From: Coturnix japonica
Taxonomy: Eukaryota > Chordata > Aves > Galliformes > Phasianidae
DNA: 64,000 bases
Direction: 5' to 3'
Assembly: GCF_001577835.2 (NCBI RefSeq)
Contig: NC_029527.1
Location: 9,020,094-9,084,093 of the forward strand
How positions within the stretch are numbered: position 1 is the first letter of the stretch; the number at the start of each line of letters is the position of its first letter. The position numbers were made by a program, and so were the translations under genes. The notes beneath the pieces were generated by a model that did not search any database, had not been told where the DNA came from, and was given only the letters and a program-made list of their open reading frames with translations. Positions 44,401 through 58,200 of the stretch are shown in pieces.

Positions 44401-47400
44401 CTCTGGTGCCAATGTCAGCCAGTGCAGCCTGGCAGTTATGTCCTGGTGGATGTGTTGGCTGTGGGCTCCCCACAACCTGTGCTTGGCTCTGCTGTCCTTT
44501 GTCTGTACACACAGCTTGCTGCCTGGTGCGCTGGGAAGGTTGGGGGGCTATCAAACCCCTTGGCTCTACCAGAGATCTCCTGAGGTCACTTCCACCCTGT
44601 TTGTTCAATGGCAGTGGTTGGATCGTATGCCTTCCAAGGACTTGCAGCAGTGCTGGCTGTGCAGCATGTGGAAAATACATTACCTGCAGTGCCCCCGGTC
44701 TCTCCTGAGCATGCCATATGCACGTTGCTCAGACCTGCTTCTGTATTAGTCAGTTTGAATTCATCCAAGTGCCTAACGTGGCCTGTGCTATTCCTGGGCA
44801 CCGTGACAGCCAAGAGCTGTGGAGGCTCTCTGAGGAACGCTTTAACTGCGTGGGTTTCTGCCACTGTCACTTGTAGTAACGATTCAGGCAGCGGTCAAAG
44901 GGCTGTTCTTCAGGCTGAGTTGGTGGAAATCATTTTTCTTTTATTCAGCTGCCAAGAAGCAAGAGTTTATGCTTCACTTCCACCAGACGAGCTCTGTGAG
45001 CTTCCTGCAATGCTTCAGATGTCTGTCACTGAGGTCCTTGGGGAGAGCAGCTTGTACAGCGGGGAGCAGACATCAGACACCGGGCTGAAATCACAGTGTT
45101 AATTGGTAGAAATGTTTTAAAGTTCATGTGCGCTGTGATCACATTTCACCTTCTGCTGCTGCTTTCAGCTGGAGAAGTTTCTCCTTGGCCTCTTCCCTGT
45201 GAGCCATGTAGCGTGGCACTCCTGTTTGCTTTCCCCCCGGATGCCAGCTGCAGTAGTGTCCTTGTACTGAGTTTTGTAAGCACTTTTCTGCAAGATAAGG
45301 GATTATTACTATTATTATTACTACGAAACTCCTGTTTTGTAGCCCACCGCTGGTGTTTTAGCATGGAGAGCTGTGCTGGAGAGTCCTTAGAGCTGCACTG
45401 GGTTGGATGGGGACGGCTCTTTGCCTTGTCAGCTGGGCAGGCTGGGACCATGTGAGGACAGAGCTGCTGTGCTGTGTGTGAGGCATTGCTGATGGCTGTC
45501 GGCCACAGCTGAGCAGCTGTGGATGTGACATTCCTGCACTGTGCTGCCTGCAAAGCAGTAGTGCTGAGGTTGGACCCCTCAGCTTGCTTAGAAAGGCAAG
45601 AAGGAAGATCTCTAAAGGAGAAGCAGGGATTGGGGGGAAACAAAAGATGCCAGGCTCCCCTGGCGCCTGTTGCCTGCTGCCCTCTGGAAGAACTGGCAGG
45701 GAGAGTGAGCATCTGAAATGACTTCCCCTGTGGGGGTGATTAGGCCTTGCCCCTGGGGAGTCCCTTAAAGGCCTTATTATCCTCTGGGAATCTCTCCTTC
45801 TCTTAATTAGCCCTTCTGGTTCCTGTTGCTACAGGCAGCCCCTGTGAGAGTCCGGTGATTCCCATGGATAGTGAGGCACATGGCGCTGCTGTAAAACAGT
45901 GGGTGCTGCAGAGCTACCACTGAAACCTGTCATCCCCAGGGCACAGCCTGCAAAGCAGGGTGTCAAGGCCTGGGACAGTTTGAAGCCAGCACTGGCATCT
46001 GTGCTGGGGAAGACGTGTTGTATAATGACATTCCCTCCTTGTGGTTCCCAGTGCAGCATAGCTGGGATGCATTACTCCTGCAGCAGGGCACAGCAGGGAT
46101 GTGGGGATCTGCCCCAGCACTGCTGGCTACAGGACTCCTCCTCCAGCCATCGCATCTGGGAGAACCACCTCCATGGCACAGCATGACCTCCCTGCCCAGG
46201 AATGGTGCCACCAATGGTCCCCAACACTTGGGTGCCTCAAGTGACACTGGGAGCAGCAATGTGCCGTGCCCAGGCTGCTGGTGCTGCACCTCATCCCCAC
46301 GGCTGGGCACTCAACAAACTTTTGTATGATGAATTCACAGCAGCCGACCATCTTGTTCTGGAGTGAACTTTATACTGTTTCATTTGTTTGTGTAGAATGT
46401 TTCTGAAGGTATATTTAATGTTTAATATGAGGCTGGGCTGCTCCACACTCACTGTTGTATATTTTGGAGCGGCATTGTTTGGTGAAAAGACAACCTTAGT
46501 ATTATCCCACTCTTATGAGGGAACAGGACAAAAAACAGTCTGTCTTCTTTCTTAAATGAGATGAGCTTTTGTAATGAAGTCCTAGCAGGTGTCCAGCCCT
46601 TCAGTAAATGGTGCTCAGAACCACTCTGCGTGTCCGGCTCTTCTTTGGTGCCTGCCAGGCGGTGCTGCAGCTCCCAGCCCATGTGGTGCTGTGCCATCCC
46701 TGCTGTGTTCCACTCATGCACTCAGTGAGCTGGGGGTCACCCAGCCGCAATGAAGGAATGCCTGGCTCGGATGGCAGATGCTCCAGCCGAGTAGCCGTGG
46801 TGCCATGCTGGTATAAACTGGCACAGATCTGCATTCCAGGTTAGTTCCCGGCTCGGTGCTGCGCTGTGGGCGCTCTGCCAGGTCCCGTTTGCCTGCCCCC
46901 CTCCCTCTCCCCTCGGGATCCCTTTCTGCCGGCTAATTCAACAGCGATGCCATTGTTTGCTGCCGTGTGATCCGGCTCCGTTTGTCCCGCCGGGCCATCG
47001 GTGCGCTGACCCAGCACTAACGGTGGTGGGACCGCGGCCCCAGCCGAGCGGCAGCTCCTCCCGGTGCATCGAATAGCCGTGAGCTGCAGCACCCTGGTGA
47101 GTCAGCCCCCGTGGCACGCGGGGAGCCCGAGCAAAGTCCTCAGGCAGGGAAGAGGTGAAGCAGCTCTGATCGCTGGGGATGTTCCGGGAGGCGTCGGCCG
47201 CCCGCTGGGTGCACTGAAGTTGGTCCAGCGGGGCTGGCCAGGCGTGGGAGGCTGCACTGCACACCGGCTGAGCACTGCGGGAGGAGCTGAGCTCACTGCC
47301 CCCACCTGTGTCAGGGCTCCAGCTGCTCTGGGTGGGAAATCACAGCCTTTGGCAGGCCGGGATGTGGCCCATTTGCACTGCTGGCTGCTCACATCCTCAA

Positions 47401-49288
47401 AAGGATCCTGAGGATCCCTCCCTCTCCCATTTCCAAGGCTGGAGATCCTATTACAGCCACCTTTATCAGGCCACTGGCGATCTCCCCAAAGCAAATAAGA
47501 TGTGCTTGGCAAGATACATCGGTATAGACATGCTGGCCCGTGCTAATGGCTCTTTATCAGCTCATCTCCTCCCAGCTCTCCTATTACCTCAGCAGAGCCA
47601 AGGTCGGTGCCCGGTCAGTGCCGTGGGACCCTTGCTGAGCACGGCCCTTCCCTTCCTGCGGGCTTCCCCTGCGCAGTGCCTGGCCATGGGGCTGCACATC
47701 CACCCCGCCCCGAGCCCTGGCGTCCCTCGCCCGGCCGAGGTGTATGGGATGAGCTGCATTGACACGCACCGAGTGCCGCCGGGCCCTGGGGGCTTTGTTA
47801 CCTTCCTTTCTCCCTGCCCAGCGGCACGCAGCCAGAGCACGGCCTTGGTGCAGGCACGCGGGTCCTCTTCCTTCCTTCAGCCTTGGCTAATAAAAGGCAC
47901 CGTGTGACAGTGAGGGCTTTGTTGGGCTCCAGCGGTCTCGGGGATCCCAGGCAGCGCCAGTGGGCATGGGGTGAGTGGGGCTGGCTTAGGGCTGTGCTGT
48001 GCTGTGCTGTCCGTGGGCCACCTCCGCCCGGCACCCCGCCTTTGCCTCACCTTGCTGCACCTCGGCGCAGGCAGGGCCCTCCCTCCCTGGCACGGCGCAC
48101 GGAGGAGGAGACATTTGCCGGCTGCCCTCCTCCAGGAACCAGCGGCCGAGCGCAGCAGGGCCGTCCCGGCTCCGCTCTCGGCCCCCAGAGGGCACGGCCA
48201 CCTGCCCGGCCCGCCGGCCCCACGTGCACAGGTAGGAGCGGCTGCGGGGCCCCGGGGCACGGCGTGGCCTCGCGGTTGCGCGTGGGCATTGGGCACCCAG
48301 CACGGCCCTAGTGCTGAGCCCGGGCCGTGCCCCGCGGCATCCCCAGCCGGGGGGGCGATGGGGCCTTGGCTTGGCCCCGTGGAAGCCGAGCCAGCCGCCT
48401 CTCGAGGCGCCTTTGTTGGCAGCGGGGCGTGCCGGTGCTGCCGACGCCTGGCTGTGCCGCTTGGCCGGAGCCGGCCCCGCAGCCCCACGGGCGGGCAGTG
48501 GGGGCCTCCAGGCAGAAGGAATCGGCAGTGACATTCCCGTAGCCTGGAGACCGCCGTCCCATTCAGTGGGCAGCGCATTTGAATAAGAATCGTGTGTGTC
48601 TGTGTGCGTGCGGGGGGGTGGGAGGCCGGACGGCTGCTTTCCCATCGCCTCGGCTCAGTTCTGCACGCCCGGATCGGGGCGCTTTGCCCTCATTCACCTC
48701 CGGCCTCGCTACATCGCTGCAGCACCCAGGTACTGCCGGGCCGGGGTCGGGGCTGGGGAGCGCTCAGTGCTGCCTGTCCCACCCATTGGCACCGCATTGA
48801 GGGGGACCGGAGCCGGGCAGAGCGCGGGCAGCCGGCCGGGATGGGCGCATGGCGTCCCCAGCACTGCGGGGCTGCACGAGGGGCAGGAAGGCCGTGCTGG
48901 GCGGTGCGGGGTCAGGCTTTGAAAGAGCCTTCCCAAGGCTGGAAAGAGGCGGTGACGGCGGAGAACGGAGCGCAACAGGCAGCAAGAGCCTAAATTTAAC
49001 AGCAGGACCCGGGCAGCTGCAGGATGTGCTTTCCTGGCCTGCTCCAGCCCTGCTGGCTCTTGTCTCCAGGTGTCCCTAGGACTCAATGGGGACACCGGTG
49101 TCAGAGGCAAACAGGGAGGCAGGGAGATGCTCCCTGGGCTACAGGATGGAGTTTGGGGGCGCAGCCATGGGGCTGGGGATGTGGCTGAGAGATGGTGATG
49201 CATGTGTGGGGCTGGGAGGGGCCCAGGCAGTGCTGCCCCACGCTGCAGCCCCACGTCTGTGCCCCACAGGCAGGGCCCGTGGCTGCCC
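41489..49288. other. CCDC71 3' region and spacer before LAMB2L
   Basis: No protein gene recognised over 7.8 kb. AATAAA candidates for CCDC71 lie at 43174-43179 and 47889-47894 on the + strand. GC rises from about 46.8 kb, with CpG-dense stretches at 46900-47200 and 48000-48900 that are likely regulatory for LAMB2L. Long open frames there (for example 47877-48645) occur in several frames on both strands at once, as expected from GC-rich DNA. A splice acceptor at 49268-49269, 19 bases before the LAMB2L start, shows that an upstream non-coding exon lies somewhere in this stretch. Confidence 0.55.
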
Positions 49289-52200
49289 ATGGATGTCCTG
49301 GTGCTCTCTCTCCTCCTGGGTAAGTGCTGCTCCCGCAGTGCCCGGGGCTGCGATGGCCCCAGGACTGCTGACCTGTGTGGGGGCTGTGGGTCGCAGGGCC
49401 GTGTTGATGCAGTGAGGGCCCAGGCACTGCAAATCCCAGCCAGGAATCCACGCTGCACTGAGCCCTGCAGGATTAGCAAGCACCTGACCTGGCTCCCGGC
49501 TCCCCCTGGCACCACTCCATGAGCCGGGTGCCCGCAGCACCCACACTCCCCCTCCCCATCCCCTCCTGCCAGCAGCCCCCAGCCCAGCTCTCCCTTACTG
49601 TCACTGCTCTCCCGGCCCTTTCCCTGCCCCCCGGTCACGAGGCCACAGCCGCGCTGCCAGCACCTTTCCGGGTCACGGAGCTTCATGCTGCATCAGTGGG
49701 TCAGGATGTGGGGGTGGCGCAGGATGGGGGTGGGGTAGCACAGGGCTATGGGGTGTGGGTTTGTGGCGCAGCCCCCCCCAGCCCCTGCGCTCTGTGCAGC
49801 GGGGGTGCCAGCATCAGGGGGCTGGGAAGAGCCGGATCCATCCCAGGGCTGCGCCCGCGGCAGCTGCTACCCGGCCACCGGCAACCTGCTGGTGGGGAGA
49901 GCACAGCAGCTCAGCGCCTCGTCCACCTGCGGGCTGCAGGGACCCCAGGAGTACTGCATCGTCAGCCACCTCCAGGTGAGCCTATGGCACAGCATGGCAC
50001 GGTGTGCTGCTGCAGCCACCACGGTGATTGATGCTCCCCATGCAGGACTCTGAGAAATGCTTCACGTGCGACTCACGAAACCCGGCCCTGCGTGAGAGCC
50101 ACCGCATTGAGAACGTAATCTACCTGCATGGCCCCCACAGCGAGAGGAGCTGGTGGCAGTCAGAGAATGGTGAGAGCATGGCCACCCCATGTGTGTCCCC
50201 ACGTGGGCTGCATGCCTCAGCCAACACCATCCATCCCTGCAGGCGTGGAGTGCGTCAGCATCCAGCTGGACCTGGAGGGCGAGTTCCACTTCACACACCT
50301 CATCATGAAGTTCAAGGTGGGTGCACGGAGCACAGTGGGACGGACCCCATGACCCACTGGTCCCTACCCCACCATGTGTCCCCCCTTCCTGTGTGCCCGC
50401 AGACCTTCCGCCCCGCAGCCATGCTGGTGGAGCGCTCGGCCGACTCAGGCCGCAGCTGGAAGGTGTATCGCTACTTCGCATACAACTGCTCCAAGCTGTT
50501 CCCCGGCGTCCCCACGCATCCCTCGGGGCACATCGGCGAGGTGCTGTGTGAGCAGCGCTACTCTGAGATCGAGCCCTCCAGCCACGGCGAGGTGTGTACG
50601 GCTGGGTGGGGTGAGGAGATGGGGGTGGGGGATGTGCTGACACGCTACATCCACCTCCAGGTCATCTTCAAGGTGCTGGACCCCTCCATCCCAGTGGCGG
50701 ACCCATACAGCCCTGACATCCAGGGTGAGTGTCCATTGGGATGGGATGCCGCTCTGGGGCAGCACTGTGAGCACTGATGATGCCACCTGTGCTACCCAGA
50801 GCTGCTGCGTGTCACCAACCTGCGGGTGAACCTCACCAAGCTGCACACGCTGGGGGACAACCTGCTGGACTCACGGCAGGAGGTGCTGCACAAATACTAC
50901 TACGCAGTGGATGAGCTGGTGATGCGCGGGAGCTGCTTCTGCCACGGCCACGCCGCCGAGTGTGCGCCTGCACCTGGTGCTCCGCCATCTGTCCCCGGCA
51001 TGGTGAGCTGGGCATGGCACGGTGTGGCACAGGGTGACTGCCTGGGCTGATCCAGGTGCTCTCTCCCAGATCCATGGGCGCTGTGTTTGCAAGCACCACA
51101 CGCAGGGGCTGAACTGTGAGCGCTGCGAGGACTTCTACCACGAGCTGCCCTGGCGCCCGGCTGAGGGCTCCAGCACCAACGCCTGCCGCCGTGAGTGCCA
51201 CGAGCCCACAGCTGCACGGCGCGGGGCTGTGGGGTCCTGCTCTGCACGCTGGGGCTTGGGGTCCTGCGTGCGGTGGGTCGGGTACCAGGGGTGCCGTCCT
51301 CGCAGGGTGCGACTGCAACGAGCACTCACGGCGCTGCCACTTCGACATGGCCGTGTTCCTGGCCACTGGGAATAGCAGCGGGGCCGTGTGTGACGGCTGC
51401 CAGCACAACACCATGGGCCGCCGCTGCCACCTCTGCAAGCCCTTCTACTACCGGCACCCACGCTCCGATATCCGCGCTCCCACCGCCTGCGTCCGTGAGT
51501 GCCCCCCCTGCCCCCGACCCCGTGTCCCCCCTGCCACCTGCCCCAGCTGCACTGATGTCCCCACAGCGTGTGACTGTGACCCTGCGGGATCGCTGGACGG
51601 CGGCGCCTGTGATGCCCACACGGACGTGGCGCTGGGTATGATTGCGGGGCAGTGCCGCTGCAAGGAGAACGTGGCTGGGCCGCGATGCGACCGCTGCCAG
51701 CACGGAGCCTATGGCCTCAGCCAGGGAGACCCTCAGGGCTGCCAGCGTGAGCTGGGGCTGGGCTGGGCATGGGCATGGGGGTGGAGGGTTTGTGTGGGGA
51801 CAGATGTGGTGATGTAGGGATGGGGATGGGGGAATGTGGGTGGAGGAATGGGGATGAGGGAGGGTAAGGGAAAGGGGGATGAACAATAGTGCAACAGGGA
51901 CTCAAGGTCATGGGGCAAGGAGGGAGGTCTGCGGAGCTGCTGGTTGCACATCACTGGGTGCACTGGGGGCTGTGGTGGGTGGCAGTGCTGCGTGGCAGCC
52001 CACCATGTGTGTGTTTGTGTGCTGGGCAGCGTGCCGCTGTGACCCACGGGGCACGGTGGCGGGCAGCTCCCCCTGTGATCCCATCAGCGGGGACTGCTAC
52101 TGCAAGCGCTTCGTGGCCGGGCGCTCCTGCAGCCAGTGCGTGGTAAGTGCCCCAGCCCCACACTGTGCTCCATTGCCTTGGCTCTCCCCAGCCCCACGGC

Positions 52201-55200
52201 ATGTCTCAGGGCTGGGTTGGCCCCACACCTACTCTCCATCTCTCCCATTTTACTGCAGCCTGAATTCTGGGGCCTGAGCTATGATGTAGGGGGCTGCCGG
52301 CCCTGCTCCTGTGACTTTGGAGGAGCCTACAGCAACCGGTGAGGCCCCACAGTACTTGCCCAGCAGGGCACAGGGACACAGGGATGGGGGTGGGGACAGG
52401 GAGTGATGGGGCCATTGCTGGAGGGATGGGGACAGGGCTTTACAGTGGAGACAGACTGGTGCGGAATGGGGGGTGGTCTCTGTGCCTGGAGGTGGAGGGA
52501 TGGGAACAGGGAGGGATGAGGGTGAGGCACAGTCGGACAGAAAGATGGATAAGGGCAATTCCCCAGGTGCTCCATGGAGGACGGGGCCTGTCCCTGCCGC
52601 CCCCACCTCATGGGCCGGCAGTGTGACCAGGTGCAGCCTGGCTTCTTCTGTGCACCCCTTGACCACTACACCTATGAAGCTGAGCAAGCCACAGGCCACG
52701 GGCCCAGCCACCCCCAGCTCCCAGTGAGTGTCTCCAGCCTGGGCTGCCATGGTGCCCCATGCCTTCAGTATGGCCATCCCCATGCTCTATGCATGGCTAT
52801 CCCCATGCATGGCCGTCCCCATGCTCCCTGCATGTCCATCCCCATGCATGGCTGTCCCCATCCCTGCAGGGCGCTGTGCGTGCAGAGGTGCCCCAGGACT
52901 GCCCCCAGCACCGCAATGGGGACCCAGCAGGGCGGAAGGCACGTGCTCGGCCCCAGCGCAGCCCTCCCCGTGCCCCCCAGCCCCGCACAGCCCCACACCA
53001 CAGCGTCCAGCGACCCCCCAAGGTGAGAGCCAGGGTGAGGAGGGGGCACGGCAGGGCACAGCCTTCAGCTGGGGCTGAGCCATGCGATGCTGTGCCCAGC
53101 CTGACGTGGAGCCGGTGCTGCGGGATGGGGACGGGCGCATGGTGACGTGGACTGGACCGGGGTTTGCCCGTGTGCGGGATGGGGCTGGGCTGACATTCCA
53201 CGTGGACAACGTGCCCTATCCCATGGAGTACGAGCTGCTGCTGCGTTATGAGCCCGAGGTGAGAGCGGCTGTGGGATCACCCCGGTGTGCACCGTGTGGT
53301 ACCGCCGGTGCTGATGGCTCTTGTATCCCATTGCAGTCAACGGAGGACTGGGAGGCTGTGGTGAGCGTCAGCTCCCGGGCGCTGCCCACCAGCCCCCGCT
53401 GTGGGAACCTGCTGCCCTCCGAGCAGATGTACCGCGAGGGCCTGCCCCACAGCCAGAGGTGGGATGGGGTGGGGGGATTGGATGAGGATGGAGATGGAGA
53501 CGGGGAAGAGATGGGATGGGATGAGATTGGGAATGAAGTAGGGGTGGAAAAGAGATGGAGATGTGGATGGGGTGGGATTGGGAGAGGGAGGAGATTGGGG
53601 ATGTGGATGGGAATGGGATTGGGTTGAAGACTGATATCAGAATGAGAATAGGAATGGGGGTGTAGACAGGTTGGGCTTGAGAATGAACATGAGTTTGGGG
53701 ATGGAGATGGGGATGAGACTGGGTACGGAGATGAGAATGGGAATGCACATAGGATAAAGGTGGAGGTGTGCATGAGAGGATGTGATGGGATGAAATAGAG
53801 AGATGGAATGAGGATGGAACTGGGAATGAGGTGAGATAGGATAGGGATGGGAATGAAGATAGGATCAGGACAGGGAGATGGACCACACTGCCACACTTCC
53901 AGAACTGAGGGATGGGCATTAGGATGTGGCTGATATGGTACAGAGGATAGTCCTACCACACAGGTCAGGGAATCAGGCTAATGAAGGTGGCCAGGTCCTG
54001 CTGCATTCTTCTGTCCATCTCCCTGTGCCTCAATGCCTTCCTTTTGACAGGTATGTGCTGCTGTCCCGGCCCTTCTGCTTTGAGCCCAGCACCCCATATG
54101 AAGTAACTGTGCGGCTGCAGAGAGCCGGTGTCACCCAACGCCACCCCAGTGCCTTCATCCTCATCGATTCAGTAAGGGGGTCCCAACACATCCCACACCT
54201 GGTGGGGAGAGGGGCATGGGTGGGTGAGACACACATAGGGTGGTGGATAGAAATGGGACAGGGTGGAAAGGGAGATGAAGGGGCTGGTGTTGCAGGTGGG
54301 TCTGGGGCAGGGAATGAGGACAGAGCTGTTGATGGGATGGGGCTGTGCATGTGAATGGAGATGTCAGTGGGGCTGTGGATCTCGATGGAGTTGGGGCTGG
54401 TTCAGGGACAGCCCCACCACCTCCGTGCTGCCCCACAGCTGGTGCTGCTGCCACGTGTGCCAGAGCTGCCGGGCTTCCACGGGGCAGCGGCGGAGGCGGT
54501 GCAGCGTCTGGAGGAGCTGGAGCGCTACCGGTGCCTGGAGGCTTTCCATATGGCCCCACCACACACCCTGGCCGAGGCCTGCGCCCGCCTGATCTGCAGC
54601 GTCTCAGCCATGCTGCATGACGGAGCACTGCGTGAGTGGGGGGCTGCGGGGATGAGGGGCTGTGAGCAAGTGGGTGGGTGAGTGGGCTACGGTACAGCCA
54701 TGCTCAGCGCAGCAAGAGGCTGGATAATGGCTGGCGCAGGAGAGGGCAAGGGATGGTGGCAGCGTGTGGCATGGCATCCCTGTACCCAGCCACATCACTG
54801 CCACCCTGCAGCCTGCCAGTGCGACCCGCAGGGCTCCCGCAGCAGCGTGTGCCAGGTGCAGTCAGGGCAGTGTGAGTGCAAGCCCCACGTCCTCGGCCGC
54901 CGCTGTGACCGCTGTGCAGCCGGCAGCTATGGCTTTGGACCCACGGGGTGCAGCCGTGAGTAGCGGGGTCTGCTGGTGTGTCAGGCACGATGGAGTGGGA
55001 TCCCTCTGTCTGTCCATCCTACTGGGATGGTGATCTCTGGCATGAGGTCACCCTGACGTGAGCCATGCCATTCCACAGCCTGCGCCTGCTCCCCAGAGGG
55101 CTCCGTGTCCCAGCTGTGTGATGCAGGCAGTGGGCAGTGCCGGTGCCAGCCAGGCATCGTGGGCCGGCAGTGTGACCACTGCCAGCCGGGACACTGGGGC

Positions 55201-58200
55201 TTCCCCAGCTGCAGGCCATGCCAGTGCAATGGGCACACTGAGGAGTGCGACCTGCGGACGGGCAGCTGCCTGCACTGCCGTGACCACACCACTGGCCGGC
55301 ACTGCGAGAGGTGAGCATGGCTGCTGTGACAGCTGGGCATGGCATGGCATGGCATGATACTTACAGCACTGAGGAGGTGAGGTGGGATGGGGTGAATGGG
55401 ATCGAGCAGGTTTAGATTGTATGAGTTGGGATGGGGTGAGAAAAGATGAGATGGAATGGGGTTGGGTGGGGTTAGAGTAGATGGATGGGATGAGATGTGA
55501 TGCGATGGTATAGGATAGGCTAGGGTAGCTTGGGATGGGATGGGGTAAGACAAGATGGAATGAGATGGAATAAAATGTGATGGTGGAACTGGATGAGACG
55601 GGTTAGGATTAATGGGATGGGATTTGATGAAATAGATGGGATGGACATCTGAGACCTCATTCCTGCCCTTGCAGGTGCCAGGATGGTTATTATGGAGACC
55701 CGGTGCTGGGCTCAGGGCAGCAGTGCCGTCCCTGTCCCTGCCCTGGGTACCCCGGCACGCAGCACTACCACGGCAGCGCCTGCCATGCCGATGAGGAGAC
55801 TGACCACATCGTGTGCCTCTGTGCACCTGGATACACCGGTGAGGGGCAGAATGGCACCATGCTGCAGAAGCCCAGCAAGGGGGCTGAGGTTCCATCACCC
55901 ACACCCCATGTCCACACAGGGCCCCGCTGCGACCGCTGCTCTCCGGGCTACTTTGGGATGCCGGAGGTGGAGGGAGGAGTGTGCCGGCCCTGCCAGTGCA
56001 ACAACAACATTGACCCCAGCGACCCGGGGGCCTGTGACCCGCACACCGGGCACTGCCGCCGCTGCCTGTACCACACCGCCGGGCCCCGCTGTGCCCAGTG
56101 CCAGCCCGGCTATTTTGGCAATGCCCTGCAGCGCAGCTGCCGCCGTGAGTTGGGGCTGTGGGCATGCGGGGCTTTGGGGTGGCGCGGGGCCGAGCCCCAC
56201 ATGGCTGCCCACCACCCACAGGCTGTAGCTGTGACCCTCGGGGAACACTGTCTGCCCACTGCACCGCTGGCACCTGCAGCTGTGACCGTGCCACGGGAGC
56301 CTGCGCCTGCAGAGCCAATGTGGTGGGCAGGAGCTGCGACCGCTGTGCACCCAACTTCTGGAACCTGGGGGGAGCGGGGGGCTGTCAGCCTTGTGGATGC
56401 CATCCCATGCACTCCACACACCCTGCTTGCGATGAGGTGAGCATCCCAGCGTGGGTCCTGCATCCTCTGGTGGTGAGAATGGGTGGGCTGAGCACCCTGC
56501 TCTCGCTGCAGGTCACGGGGCAGTGCCGCTGCCACCCCGGCTTTGGTGGCCGTGTCTGTTCCCAGTGCCAGGAGAATCACTGGGGAGACCCTGAGCTGCA
56601 GTGCCGAGGTGAGAGCATGGCCCAGGGACTGTCCGTGTACAGGGGCATGGGGACCCTGGGGAAAGAGGAGTCTTAGGGATACAGGCTGCCCTTGGGACAA
56701 GGGTTGAGATATGGGGTACATGGGGTCTCCTGGGAATATGGGAACCTTGGGGAAGGAGGAGTCCTGGGGACATAGAGAGTCCTGGGGACATAGGGTGAGA
56801 TTTTGGCTACGTGGGGATTCCTGGGAACATGGAGAGGATCCTGTGGATGTGAAGGAGCTTGGGGACATAATGAACTCGTGGGGATATGGTGGGACCCTGG
56901 CAATAGGGATGAACCTGGAACCATAGTGTGATGCTGAGAACATGGTGGGATGCCAGGGACGTGGGATGGGGACACGGTGAGTCTCTGGGGACCCTAGGTA
57001 TGTGATGGGACCCTGGAACCATGGGTGACCCAGGGGACACGGTGCCACTCTGAGGACACAGGGGCCTCTGGAGGGACCAGGCTGTGACAGTTCCCATCTC
57101 CACAGCCTGCGAGTGTGAGCCGCTGGGTGCCGAGAGCCCACAGTGCGACCGAGCCAGTGGGCAGTGCCAGTGCCGGCCAGGCTTTGGGGGGCTGCGCTGC
57201 GACCGCTGCCAGCGGGGCTACCAGACTGCCTTCCCTCTCTGCTCTCCGTGCCACCCTTGCTTTGGGCGCTGGGATGCAGTGCTGGGCAGCCTGCAGGATG
57301 GGCTACAGCACCTTGGGGCACGGGTACAGGCACTGCGCGAGGGAGGGGCTGCAGCCCCACTCAGCCCCCGCCTGCGAGCGCTAGAGGATGCCTTGAAGCA
57401 TGTAGAGCGGCTGCTGGGTGAGGGGAGCAGCCCCAGTAGCCCCCTCCTGCAGGAGCTGGCCGGGCAGCTGGATGGCACCAGGCAAGTGCATGCAGTGGGC
57501 TTGGGGGAGTTTATGCATCCAGAGGTATTTGAGAGCTCTCTGCCCCATAGCACTGAGCTGGACAACTTCTGGAAGAGGCTTCAAGAGCTGGAGCAACATG
57601 TGGATCAGCTGGAGCAGGCTGATGCGCTGCACCACGGTCGGCTGGCCAGGCTGAGCCATGAGCTGGGTGGGCTCAACCAGACCACCTCCCATCTGCAAGC
57701 TGTCCTCGGCACCGTGACAGCAGCAGGATTCAGGGGTAAGGGCATCCAGTGAGGGCTTTGGGGGGTATAGGGGCTGGGAGAGCCGTGCCATGATACTGGG
57801 TGTGTAGTAGAGGCTGGGAGAGCTGTGCCTGGATGCTGGGTGTGTGGTGGGACTCTGGGGAAGTGGGGGCTGCTAGGAATAGAGGGACATTGGGGAAGTG
57901 GTGGGACTTAGGAGATCCTGGGACATGGGGAGCTCGTGGGGACATGGAGAGACACGAGGGACATGGCTGATCCTGGAGCCATAACAGGATGCTGGGGGTG
58001 TGGTGGGACTGGAGGGACACTCTGTACCTGCAGACTCATACCGGAGCATCGTGGCGGCAGCACGGGACTCACGGCAGGCAGAGGTGGTGGCCAATGGCAC
58101 AGCAGGTGAGCTGAGTGCAGCACGGGCCATGCAGCAGGCAGCTGAGCAGGCACTGCAGCAGCGGGGCGATGCGTTCCGCCGGAGCACGGCCGCACAGCGC

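Noticed and set aside
43390-45102. Several 100-190 codon frames downstream of CCDC71
   Set aside because: They overlap on both strands, lack conserved motifs and have no consistent exon structure.
47877-48645. 219-233 codon minus-strand frames in GC-rich DNA
   Set aside because: Present in all frames at once, composition-driven; more likely LAMB2L regulatory DNA.
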